From assembly GCA_937926975.1 (NCBI GenBank), contig CALBCJ010000005.1:30309-94308 (forward strand): DNA of 64,000 bases, in the 5' to 3' direction. Under the pieces are notes generated by a model. It made no database searches, was not told where the DNA came from, and saw only the letters and a program-made list of their open reading frames with translations. A program made the position numbers and the translations under genes. Positions 32,580-41,500 of this stretch are shown piece after piece; the first letter of the stretch is position 1, and the number at the start of each line of letters is the position of its first letter. The DNA is from an uncultured Propionibacteriaceae bacterium. Its GTDB lineage: Bacteria; Actinomycetota; Actinomycetes; Propionibacteriales; Propionibacteriaceae.

Positions 32580-34444
32580 GAGGATGCCTCCGGGGAGGCT
32601 TCAGGGCCCGTGGGCGAGAGCGGGGACTCCGGGGCGGCAGCGCCGGCTCCCAGACCGGTGTCGTCGGCAGGGGCGTCGTCGGTCGGGGCGTCCTCGGCAG
32701 GGGCGTCCTCGGCAGGGGCGTCGTCGGTCGGCGCACCTTCCCAGGGCACGGCCTCCTCCTCACTGGTCGGGGCCAGGTCCTGAGGCAGCAGCTCTCGCAG
32801 CTGGTCCAGGCTCGGGTCGGTAACGTCGCGCAGCCTCCAGGCCTGGTGACCAATGGCGGCCTCCAGCGTGTTCCGGGCAAACCGGCCGTTACCGAAGGAC
32901 TCGTCGCGCCCCTGCTGGGCCAGCAGCACCCGGAACGCGGTCGCGGTGTCCTCACTGACGTCGTAGTCGGCCTTCTCGGCCATCCCGGTAAAGATCTGGA
33001 CCAGCTCGTCGTCGGAGTAGTCGGTGAACTCGATCGTGGTCCGGAAGCGGCTGCTCAGGCCGGGGTTCTCGTCGATGAAGGTGGCCATCGGGCGGGGGTA
33101 GCCGGCCACGATCACGACCAGGTCGTGGCGGTTGTCCTCCATCTCCTTGACCAGGGTGTTGATCGCCTCCTCGCCGTACTGGTCGCCCGACAGGCTGTAG
33201 GCCTCATCGATGAACAGCACCCCGCCGGTGGCCTTCTTGCAGACCTCGGCCGTCTTGATGGCGGTCTGGCCGAGGTAGCCGGCGACCAGCTCGGAGCGGT
33301 CCACCTCCACCAGCTGGCCCTTGCTGAGCAGTCCCAGGGCCCGGTAGATCCCGGCCACCAGCCGAGCGATGGTGGTCTTCCCGGTGCCGGGGTTGCCGAC
33401 GAAGATCAGGTGCCGGGTGATGGTGGGGTCCTTGAGACCGGCCTTGCTGCGCAGCGCCTGCACCCTCAGGATCGCCGACTGCCGGTGGATCTCCTCCTTG
33501 ACAGACTGCAGCCCGACCAGCTCGTCGAGCTCGGCCAGCAGCTCCTCGACGGACTTCGCCGGTTCCTGCGGCTCCTCCGGCTCGGTCTGCGGCTCCGGGC
33601 TCGGCGCAGCCTGGGCCGGGGCCGGCGCCGCAGCCGGGTCGCTCCCGGCCGCGGGGGAGGCGGCAGGGGTGGCGGTGATGCCTGGGAAGGCCCCGGGGGA
33701 GTGGGGGTCCAGGCCTGTCAGGTCGAAGGGGTTGACCTGGAGCGGCTGCAGGTCCGGCTGGGGACGCATCCCGGCTTCGGCCATCCGCTGCTGGGTGTGC
33801 CTGAGCTGGCCGAGGACGTTGGACAGGATCCCCGGAGCCCGCTTGGTGAAGTCGCCCATGGCCTCGGCCGCGTCCCGACCGTGGCCGGCCATCGACTCCA
33901 GCCAGGACTGGTCGTCGCTGGCTGCTGGGGCGGGGGCCGGCTCGGACCCGGTCGGCAGGCCGGGGAAGGCGCCGGGGCCGTCCACCGGTGGCAGCACACC
34001 GCTGTGGGGCTGGTCTGCCGACGGCACCGGATCGGGTGAGGCCGGGGCCGAGGAAGGGAGCACTGAGCGCTGCGCCGAGGCGGCCAGGGTGGCGTTGCCA
34101 GTCACCTGCGGATGAGGCTCACCGAGCAGGCAGGCAGCCGTTGCCACCTGGGCCAGCGCCTCGGCGTAGGCGTCGGCCTGGGCCAGGTCGTTGTGCGCCA
34201 GCTGGGACATCAGCACTGTCGGAGCGCTGCGGAACCGGCGGCCTCGGCTGGCGGCGTCGAAGAAGGCCTCGGCTCCGCCCGGCTCACCGGTCTCCTCCCC
34301 CCAGGTGCGGAAGGCCCCTCGGGCCGGCTCGGCGATGGTGGCCGACAGCTGCAGCCCTTCCTGTCGCGCCTGAGCCGGGTCCAGACCGGCCGCAGCAGCG
34401 GCCTGCTGAAGCTGCTCAAGAGCGGTGCGCAGTGTGACGGACAA
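32576..34444 (-). CDS. CbbX/EccA-like AAA+ ATPase
   Basis: This 622-residue protein has an N-terminal helical region, a Pro/Ala-rich linker, and a CbbX-type AAA+ module from about residue 305 to 560. It begins ELLAELDELVGLQSVKEEIH, then Walker A GNPGTGKTTIARLV (about 349), VDRSELVAGYLGQTAIKT, Walker B VLFIDEAYSL (about 410) and the arginine finger region SSRFRTTIEF. The tail is acidic and repetitive. Relatives include Rubisco activase CbbX and the type VII secretion ATPase EccA, which remodel protein complexes. No other ESX genes are present, so a secretion role is unlikely. The start is TTG, with GGAGG just upstream inside the end of the preceding gene. Confidence 0.88.
   Translation of the reverse strand: MSVTLRTALEQLQQAAAAAGLDPAQARQEGLQLSATIAEPARGAFRTWGEETGEPGGAEAFFDAASRGRRFRSAPTVLMSQLAHNDLAQADAYAEALAQVATAACLLGEPHPQVTGNATLAASAQRSVLPSSAPASPDPVPSADQPHSGVLPPVDGPGAFPGLPTGSEPAPAPAASDDQSWLESMAGHGRDAAEAMGDFTKRAPGILSNVLGQLRHTQQRMAEAGMRPQPDLQPLQVNPFDLTGLDPHSPGAFPGITATPAASPAAGSDPAAAPAPAQAAPSPEPQTEPEEPQEPAKSVEELLAELDELVGLQSVKEEIHRQSAILRVQALRSKAGLKDPTITRHLIFVGNPGTGKTTIARLVAGIYRALGLLSKGQLVEVDRSELVAGYLGQTAIKTAEVCKKATGGVLFIDEAYSLSGDQYGEEAINTLVKEMEDNRHDLVVIVAGYPRPMATFIDENPGLSSRFRTTIEFTDYSDDELVQIFTGMAEKADYDVSEDTATAFRVLLAQQGRDESFGNGRFARNTLEAAIGHQAWRLRDVTDPSLDQLRELLPQDLAPTSEEEAVPWEGAPTDDAPAEDAPAEDAPTDDAPADDTGLGAGAAAPESPLSPTGPEASPEASS
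32661..32735. repeat. 15-base tandem repeat, five units, in the AAA ATPase tail
   Basis: Five consecutive 15-base units of the type TCGTCGGCAGGGGCG encode the acidic repeat DDAPAEDAPAEDAPTDDAP on the minus strand. Units three and four are identical. The copy number is likely to vary between strains. Confidence 0.8.
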
Positions 34445-34445
34445 C

Positions 34446-35009
34446 TCAGACCTCCAGGTCGAGGGGGTTGGACGGGCCGGCGGGAGCGGGTCGGCTGGCC
34501 GGAGAGGGGTTCGGGGGAGCGGGGGGCTGGGTCGGTGCCTGCCCGAACTTCTCCTGCAGGAACCGGCCGTGGGCGATCAGGGCCTGGGCATCCTTCTGGA
34601 GCACGGCGTCGTACATCTTGTCGACTGTCGACCCGAGCAGGTCGAGCTGGTCGACCAGCAGCAGCAACGAGGTCTTGGCCCCTTCGATCGGGCGGCTGTC
34701 GGCCCAGTCTCGGGGAAGCCGCAGGTAGCCACTGAGGGCTTCTGGCAGGTAGTCGGTGGCGGTGGCCATGAGAGAGTACTGCTCCATCGAGTCCAGACCC
34801 GCGTTAGCCATCCGGGGCAGAGTCTCCCGCAGCCGCCGCGTCACCCGGTAGACCCGCGACAGCACCGGCGGGGGGACCTTCCCGTCCACCGCCATCTGCT
34901 CCACCTGCCCCAGCGAGGCAACGATCTGCTCCGGAGTCGGCGGGCCGGCCGGGGCTGGCGGCGCCTGCGGCTCCGGCTCGTCACCCTTCAACCAGTCGAA
35001 CAGCCCCAT
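34446..35009 (-). CDS. Small helical protein between telA and the AAA ATPase, unknown function
   Basis: I do not recognise a named family. The 187-residue protein starts MGLFDWLKGDEPEP, has a Pro-rich linker, then a helical core at about residues 27-155 (EQIVASLGQVEQMAVDGKV, VTRRLRETLPRMANAGLD, MATATDYLPEALSGYLRLPR) and a Pro-rich tail. In Firmicutes TelA is usually encoded beside XpaC, another small helical protein. The core here, including the YLPEALSGY segment, makes this a candidate XpaC analogue, but sequence similarity cannot be judged by eye. It lies 19 bases after telA and one base before the AAA gene. Confidence 0.7.
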   Translation of the reverse strand: MGLFDWLKGDEPEPQAPPAPAGPPTPEQIVASLGQVEQMAVDGKVPPPVLSRVYRVTRRLRETLPRMANAGLDSMEQYSLMATATDYLPEALSGYLRLPRDWADSRPIEGAKTSLLLLVDQLDLLGSTVDKMYDAVLQKDAQALIAHGRFLQEKFGQAPTQPPAPPNPSPASRPAPAGPSNPLDLEV

Positions 35010-35028
35010 CGTGGTTCAGCGACCGCCG

Positions 35029-36255
35029 TCAGCGGGCGACGTCGACGTCGAGGTTCGGAACCTGCGCTGGCTGGCTGCGCTGCACCCGCTCCAGGTAGTC
35101 GCGCGACTTGACGACCTCGTTCTCCAGCACCCCGATGGTCTGAGCCATGTTGTCCAGGGCCCGCAGCTTGAACTCGTCGATGGAGTCCATGGTCTGGTAG
35201 ATGTTCGCGAACGCCGCCTGGAGCTGCTCAATGCCGATCGTGGAGCTGGCGGCCTGCTCCTGGATCCGGGCCGAGTTCTCCTTCAGCATCTCCGAGGTGC
35301 GCTGGATCATGTTCGAGGTGGTGGTGTTGAGGGCAGTGATCTGGTCCAGCACCAGCTGCTGGTTGCCGAGGGCCTGCGCCACGATCACCGCGGTCCGCAG
35401 CGCCGAGACGGTGGTGGTGGAGGCCCGGTCGACACCCTTGATGAGCTCGATGTTGTTCTTGATGATGATGTCGATGGCGAGGTAGCTCTGGATCGAGACC
35501 GCCAGCTGGGTGAGCAGGTCCTGGTGCTTCTGACGGACGTAGAACAAGACGTCCTGGTTCATGGCCTTGGCCCGGTCCGGGTCGCTCATCTCGATCTCGG
35601 CGATCTGAGCGGTCAGCTTGGCGTCGAGGCGCTCCGAGATGTAGACGTACTGGTTCAGCCGGCCCATGGTCTGCCAGAGGTTCTGCTTCTCCATATTGAG
35701 TGCCACGTTGTCGCGCGTCAGCTCGTCCTGCCCGGAGCGCAGCGCGTGCAGGATCGCGTTCAGCTGGGTCTGCGACGACTGGTACTTGCGGAAGTAGTCC
35801 TGCACCTTCTTGCCGACCGGGAAGATCCCCAGGACCTTCTTCTCGACCCCCTCACGGTTGGGATCCAGGTCCTCGACCGTACGGCGCAGGTCGAGCAGGG
35901 TCTGGCCCACCTTGCTGCCCTGGGAGATGCCGCCCTCCTTGAGTGCCTTGACCGGAGTGTTCAGCAGCCGGTTGGAGGTCTCAGCCGCCTTGCGGATGTC
36001 GGCGTCGCCCATCGACCGGACCGCGTCGGCCTGGGCCGAGAACTCCGGAGAGCTGGTCTGAGCCTTGGTGATCGCCTCCATGAAGGCATCGACCTTCTGG
36101 TCCAGGACCGGGACCTGGGAGGCCTCGACCTGAGGAGCCATCTTGGGGGCTGCGGTGGTCGGCACCTGCTGCATCGCCGGCGGTGCCTCCAGGGTCAGGG
36201 CTGCGCCAGCCGTGGGCGGGGTCAGGGGAGCGTACGCAGCGGCCTGGTCGGTCAT
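35029..36255 (-). CDS. TelA-family (toxic anion resistance) protein
   Basis: This 408-residue, almost all-helical protein matches the TelA/KlaA family. Landmarks are KVDAFMEAITKAQTSSPEF, a central GIFPVGKKVQDYFRKYQSSQ, HALRSGQDELTRDNVAL, RLDAKLTAQIAEIEMSDPDR, and a C-terminal coiled coil with AVIVAQALGNQQLVLDQI. Family members are linked to tellurite and other stress resistance, but their biochemical role is not known. It is the first gene of the nine-gene operon. The minus-strand TAGATT at 36323-36318 could be the -10 element. AAGG precedes the ATG. A Ter-type TerD/TerC set is not present. Confidence 0.88.
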   Translation of the reverse strand: MTDQAAAYAPLTPPTAGAALTLEAPPAMQQVPTTAAPKMAPQVEASQVPVLDQKVDAFMEAITKAQTSSPEFSAQADAVRSMGDADIRKAAETSNRLLNTPVKALKEGGISQGSKVGQTLLDLRRTVEDLDPNREGVEKKVLGIFPVGKKVQDYFRKYQSSQTQLNAILHALRSGQDELTRDNVALNMEKQNLWQTMGRLNQYVYISERLDAKLTAQIAEIEMSDPDRAKAMNQDVLFYVRQKHQDLLTQLAVSIQSYLAIDIIIKNNIELIKGVDRASTTTVSALRTAVIVAQALGNQQLVLDQITALNTTTSNMIQRTSEMLKENSARIQEQAASSTIGIEQLQAAFANIYQTMDSIDEFKLRALDNMAQTIGVLENEVVKSRDYLERVQRSQPAQVPNLDVDVAR

Positions 36256-36379
36256 GGATCGCCTTTCGTCAAGAGCCGCACGGCGGTGGCAGCAGCGCGG
36301 TCACGGTTCCACAGCCCAATCTAGCGGGACCCAGGTACAGCTCGGTGGCCCCCCGCGGGCGCCGCGGCTGCCGCATGCG

Positions 36380-36868
36380 CTACCGCTTGCGGCGGTCGCC
36401 CTTGCGGTTCCAGACCCCCGGAAGGAAGAACACCAGCCACCAAGGGAGCCACAGGCCGGGGTAGCCACTGGTGGTGGAGCCGATGAGCGAGGCCAGGAAG
36501 CAGGCGGAAGCGACCCACCAGACCCAGGCCGGGACCGCCTGCAGGAAGGCCTGGAAGCCCTGCCGGCTCGGCGGCCAGTAGGTGAAGTCCTGCGCCGCCC
36601 GGGCACTCTCGGCAGGGCGCGGGTCGGGCTCGTCGGCGGGGACCACCGCCCGGTGCGGGTACAGGTCGTAGGTGCCGCTGGTCAGGACCGGGGGAAGGTC
36701 GGCGAAGACCATGTCCAGGTCACCCTGGGTCCGGGCCGCCAGGGCCTGGCTCTCGCGCTCCTGAAGCTCGGTCTCGGTGAGACGCCCGGCATCGCGGTTC
36801 TGGCGCAGCCGGGCCACAGCAGCCGAGCGGTCGGCGTCGCCGACGCGCATCTGGGCGGGGTCAGTCAT
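36380..36868 (-). CDS. DUF1707 domain protein with two transmembrane helices
   Basis: The 162-residue protein has an N-terminal DUF1707 domain at residues 6-58 (MRVGDADRSAAVARLRQNRD, then ETELQERESQALAARTQGDL). Two tryptophan-rich hydrophobic segments lie at about 112-150 (VPAWVWWVASACFLASLIG and LWLPWWLVFFLPGVW), followed by a basic end. DUF1707 proteins are common actinobacterial membrane-associated proteins of unknown role. It lies between the telA operon and the polymerase gene with no overlap to either. A second DUF1707 protein is encoded at 18529-19182, but that one has no membrane helices. Confidence 0.82.
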   Translation of the reverse strand: MTDPAQMRVGDADRSAAVARLRQNRDAGRLTETELQERESQALAARTQGDLDMVFADLPPVLTSGTYDLYPHRAVVPADEPDPRPAESARAAQDFTYWPPSRQGFQAFLQAVPAWVWWVASACFLASLIGSTTSGYPGLWLPWWLVFFLPGVWNRKGDRRKR

Positions 36869-36899
36869 GGCCTGATGCTGGCACGGCCGAGGGCAGGGC

Positions 36900-37880
36900 T
36901 CAAGGCTGGTTGCAGCGGCGACGCTGGGGCCGTACGGCGGGCGGTTCGTCTGCTACAGGCAGGCTCGGTCCCTCGGCCAGGACCGGGGCGAAGAGGTCGC
37001 CGTGGCGCGCCACCCGCTCCAGGACCTGATCGGGGCTGAAGCGGAGGTCCTCGGGCCCGGCGGCTGCCGCCAGCTCCTCGAAGCTGATCGGGGTCGCCAC
37101 CGCGGGCCGGTCACGACCCCGCAGCGAGTAGGCGCAGACACAGCTGCGGGCCGCCTTGTTCACGAGGGTGTCCAGGTAGATCCGCCCCTGCCGGGCATCC
37201 TTGGCGATCGTGGTGACGAAGAGGTCGGGGCGCTGCCGCGCCAGCTCGGCCGAGACCTGGGCGGCGTAGCGCACGACGGTCTCGGCCCGGGTGGGGCTGA
37301 TCGGGCAGGAGATCTGCAGTCCCTTGGACCCGGTGGTCTTGAGGTACGGGACCAGGCCGTCGGCCGCCACCCGGGTGGCCACCAGCAGAGCCGCGGTGAC
37401 GAGCGCCTCCAGCCCCGCCTCGGGACCAGGGTCGAGGTCCAGGACGCAGGTGGTGGCCCGCGGCTCGTCGGGAGGGTCGAGGACCACACTCTGGTCACGC
37501 AGGGTGGCGTGCTGGAGGGTCCACTGCGGGGCGTGCAGCTCCAGGGCGGCCAGGTTCGCCAGGTAGACGAGTGCCGCTGGCTCGGTGATGACAGGGTAGT
37601 CGACCCCGCCCTCCGACGACTCGACCCGCTGCGAGACCAGCCAGTCGGGGGCTCCGGAAGGGCGGTTCTTCTCGTAGAAGGAGTACCCGCCGACACCCTG
37701 AGGAAAACGAACCCTGGTCACACACCGCCCGGCCAGGTGCGGCAGCACGGTGGCAGCCACGTCCAGGTAGTACGACACCACCTCGGCCTTGGTGGTACCG
37801 GTCGCGGGGTAGAGGACCTTGCCCAGGTTGGTCAGGGTCAGCCCGCGGTCATGGAGCCGAGTGGTGATAGGAGTAGTCAT
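36900..37880 (-). CDS. LigD-type polymerase domain protein (archaeo-eukaryotic primase fold)
   Basis: This 326-residue protein is a stand-alone polymerase/primase domain related to the LigD polymerase of bacterial end joining. Features are LTNLGKVLYPATGTTKAEVV, the catalytic DxD in CVLDLDPGPEAG near residue 147, and KTTGSKGLQISCPI. The active-site region IAKDARQGRIYLDTLVNKAA is followed by TPISFEELAAAAGPEDLRF. It has neither ligase nor phosphoesterase domain. Related free-standing enzymes (PolD1/PolD2, Prim-PolC) act in end joining or gap repair. Ku and ATP-dependent ligase genes are not in the window. It is about 600 bases from the adnAB break-resection genes. Confidence 0.87.
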   Translation of the reverse strand: MTTPITTRLHDRGLTLTNLGKVLYPATGTTKAEVVSYYLDVAATVLPHLAGRCVTRVRFPQGVGGYSFYEKNRPSGAPDWLVSQRVESSEGGVDYPVITEPAALVYLANLAALELHAPQWTLQHATLRDQSVVLDPPDEPRATTCVLDLDPGPEAGLEALVTAALLVATRVAADGLVPYLKTTGSKGLQISCPISPTRAETVVRYAAQVSAELARQRPDLFVTTIAKDARQGRIYLDTLVNKAARSCVCAYSLRGRDRPAVATPISFEELAAAAGPEDLRFSPDQVLERVARHGDLFAPVLAEGPSLPVADEPPAVRPQRRRCNQP

Positions 37881-37979
37881 GGGTTGGTTCGAGGTCAGCG
37901 GAGGAAGCCTCCGGCGGTGGCTGATGGCGCAGCAAGGAGCTCCGGCCTGTGACCGGAACCCCTCGCGGTAGCGGAAGCC

Positions 37980-38183
37980 TCAGATGATGCGGACGTGATC
38001 CGCCTGCGGGCCCTTGGGGCCCTGCGTGATCTCGAACTCAACCTTCTGGCCCTCGTCGAGCGACCGGAACCCGGTCGCATCGATCGCGCTGTAGTGGACA
38101 AAAACGTCCTGGTTGCCGCCCTCGACGGCAATGAAGCCGTAGCCCTTCTCGGCATTGAACCACTTGACGGTTCCCTGCGCCAT
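37980..38183 (-). CDS. Cold-shock protein
   Basis: This 67-residue CspA-type protein binds single-stranded nucleic acids. It has RNP1 [11 protein letters not shown] and RNP2 VFVHYSAI, starting [14 protein letters not shown] and ending [18 protein letters not shown] upstream of the ATG is the ribosome-binding site. It stands alone, divergent from adnA. Confidence 0.95.
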   Translation of the reverse strand: MAQGTVKWFNAEKGYGFIAVEGGNQDVFVHYSAIDATGFRSLDEGQKVEFEITQGPKGPQADHVRII

Positions 38184-38506
38184 GCACTTCTCCCAACTGC
38201 ACTGTCTGAGACCGCACCTTGAGATCTCAGTCTGCTGAGCCCAGGGCCCGACCCCCGGGGTGGGGGAGCAGCGCTACCAGCCAACCACAGATCGGTGGCC
38301 CGCGGAACTTGTCCAGTCACCTCGAGTGCCGGTTGATACATCAACGACTGTTGGGTTCGACCACTCAAGCAGGCCAGGCCTCCTCGCCACGGTGGGCAGG
38401 CGGGTACCCCTGCGGCTCGGCGGTGCTGTGCCGTCCTGCGGCTGACGCAACCGGGCCGAGGGGCCGCGCTCGACCGAGTGTCACAGGGAGATGGTTGAGT
38501 AGCCCT
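38184..38506. other. Divergent intergenic region between the cold-shock gene and adnA
   Basis: This 323-base gap contains both promoter regions and no convincing gene. Two perfect palindromes are visible: TGAGATCTCA (38220-38229), about 40 bases upstream of the cold-shock ATG, and GTTGAT-AC-ATCAAC (38332-38345). GTTCGA at 38355-38360 looks like half of a LexA box, but the other half is missing. A four-codon frame ATG GTT GAG TAG lies just before the adnA start. Confidence 0.45.
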
Positions 38507-41500
38507 GTGACTTCCAGAACCGGGCCCAGGTACCGGCTGGTACCGGCTCGCCCGCTGCACCGTGACCGCGTCCGGCTGACCGACCAGCAGCGGGCCGTGG
38601 TTGAGCACGGGGCGGGGCCGCTGCTGGTGCTGGCGGGCCCGGGTACAGGAAAGACCACGACCCTGGTGGAGGCCGCCGCCGCCCGGGTCGAGGCCGGTCT
38701 GCCGGCGGACCAGCTGCTGGTGCTGACCTTCTCGCGCCGGGCAGCGGTCGACCTGCGCCGGCGGATCGCGCTGCGGCTCGGCCGCTCGGTCTGCACGCCC
38801 CGGGCGGTCACCTTCCACTCGTTCTGCTACAGCGTGGTTCGTCGCTTCGGCGACGTCGAGCTGTACGGGGAGGCAGTCCGGCTGCTGACCGCCCCCGAGC
38901 AGGACTACCGGGTCCGCGAGCTGCTGGCGGCTGGGTCCGCGACGACCTGGCCCCCAGAGCTGGCGGCCGCCTACCCGACCCGGGGGTTCGCCAGTGAGGT
39001 CCGCGGGGCGCTCGCCACTGCCCGCCAGCAGGGGATCGACGCCGACCTGCTGCGGGCCTGGGGCCAGCAGCACGACCGCCCAGCCTGGACCAGCCTGGGC
39101 CACTTCTTCGACACCTACCTCGACGTGCTGGAGGCCGAGCAGGTCCTGGACTACGCCGAGCTGGTGCACCGGACCCGGGTGCTGCTGACCGACCCCGAGG
39201 TACGAGACCAGGTACGGCGCAGCGCCCGGGTCGTCCTGGTTGACGAGTTCCAGGACACCGACCCCTCGCAGGTGGGCCTGCTGCGCCAGCTCGTACCCGA
39301 GGGCGGCGACCTGATCGTGATGGGGGACCCCGACCAGTCAGTCTACGAGTTCCGGGGGGCCCAGCCCCGCCAGATCCTCGACTTCCCGGACCGGTTCCGA
39401 ACCAGCAGCGGGCGCCCGGCCCCGGTCCTGGTCCTGTCGACCAGCCAGCGGGCCGGGGCCAGGCTGCTGGCCGCGACCCGGCGCGTCGCTGACCGGCTGG
39501 CCCTGCCGCGGGCGCTGGCCGGGCCGGTGCGGGAGGGCCTGCGTCGCCCGGTTGCCGACCCCCGGCTGGCACCGGGGGTGGTGGAGGTCCTGACCTGCAC
39601 CGACTCCGGTGCCCAGGCTGACCAGATCGCTGACCTGCTGCGGCGGGCGCACCTGCGCGACGGGCTCGGCTGGACCGAGATGGCCGTACTCGTGAGGTCC
39701 GCCGGCATGATCGCCAGCCTCAGCCGCTCGCTGCTGACTGCCGGGGTCCCGGTCGAGGTGGCTGGCGACGAGATCGCACTCGGCACCTCTGCTGCCGTGA
39801 AGCCGCTGCTGCTGGCGCTCGACGTGGTCTGCCACGAGGAGCGGCTGGACGCCGATGCTGCCACCCAGCTGCTGCTGTCGCCCCTGGGCGGGCTGGACTC
39901 GGTCCAGCTCCGGCGGCTGGGCCGGGCCCTGCGCGAGCGCGAGCGGACTGAGCTGGCCGGAGCCGCCTCACCTCGGTCGTCGGCCGAGCTGGTACGGCGG
40001 GCGCTGGCCGACCCCGAGACGGTGGCCGAGGTCGAAGCGGGCCCAGAGGTCGAGGTGGTCACTGGGCTGGGCCGGCTGCTGAGGCGCTGCCGGGAGGCGG
40101 TCACCACCGGAGCCACCGCTCACCAGGCACTGTGGCTGCTGTGGGAGGGGACCGCGTGGTCCCAGCGGCTGACGGGCGCCCTGGCCGGGGGACCCGACCA
40201 GGCAGGGGCCGCGCACCGGGACCTGGATGCCCTGTGCGCGCTCTTCGAGGTGGCGGAACGCTCCGACGAGCTCACCGGTGGGCGGGGGGTGCTGAGCTTC
40301 CTGGGGGAGGTCGCAGCCCAGGAGATCCCAGCCGACACGGCGCGCGAGTCCAGGGTCCGTGACCGGGGCGTACGGATCCTCACCGCGCACCGCTCCAAGG
40401 GTCTCCAGTGGCCCCTGGTGGTGGTGGCCGGGGTCCAGGAAGGGGTCTGGCCCGATCCGCGGCGGCGAGGATCACTGCTCGAGACTGACCGGCTGGCCGT
40501 GGACGGCGTGGGGGAGCCGACCCCCTCCTCGGTGCTGCTGACCGCTGAGCGTCGCCTGTTCTACGTCGCCTGCACCCGGGCCAGCCGACGACTGGTGGTG
40601 ACCGCCGTCGACGGGGCCGAGGGCGAAGGGGACCAGCCGTCCCGCTTCCTGACCGAGCTCGGGGTGGAGCCGGTGCCGGTGGCCGGCGGGCCGCGGCGGC
40701 CGCTGACGCTCACTGGACTGGTGGCCGAGCTGCGCCGGGCGGTCGTCGACCCGCAGCTTCACCCGGCCGCCCGGGCGGCCGCCGCCCAGCGGCTCGCGGT
40801 CCTGGCCGCGGCCACCGACGACTCCGGGCGCCCGCTGGCGCCGGCGGCCGACCCGGAGCGCTGGTGGGGAGTCCGGGACCTGACCCGGGGCGTGCCGCCC
40901 GCCCGGCCTGGACCGGTCCGGCTGTCCGGCAGCCAGGTCGGGACTCTCCTCGCCTGCCCCCGGCAGTGGTTCCTGGAGCGCCGGGTCCAGGCAGGCGGGC
41001 GCCGTTCTGCCTCGGCCAGCTTCGGCTCCGTGGTCCATGTCCTCGCGGAGCACGGGGTCCGCGACGGGCTGAGCCCGGCCGAGCTGAGTGCCCAGCTGGA
41101 ACGGGTCTGGCAAGAGATCCCGTTCGAGGCGGTCTGGTTCTCGGCCTCCGAGCGGGCCGAGGCCGACGACGCCCTCGAGCGGCTGGTGGCCTGGACCGAG
41201 GCCCGCAGCGGGCGACGGGTGCTCGGGGTCGAGGTCGGATTCGAGGTGCCGTTTCGTACCGGCGGTGTGGAGATGCGGCTGACCGGAACCGTGGACCGGC
41301 TCGACCAGATGCCCGACGGGCGGCTGCAGATCGTCGACTTCAAGACCGGCCGCTCGGTGCCGACCTCGGTCGAGGCGGCCGGGCTGGACCAGCTCGGGGT
41401 CTACCAGCTGGCCGCCCAGCTGGGGGCCTTCGAGGCCCTCGCCGGCCCGGGCGCCCAGGTCGCCGGCGCCGAGCTGGTCTACCTGCGCCGCAACGACGGC

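Noticed and set aside
32576..34444. Type VII secretion (EccA) locus
   Set aside because: The AAA protein is CbbX/EccA-like, but no ESX membrane proteins, WXG100 or PE/PPE genes are present.
38346..38361. LexA (SOS) box upstream of adnA
   Set aside because: Only the right half GTTCGA fits the actinobacterial TCGAAC-N4-GTTCGA consensus; the left half does not.
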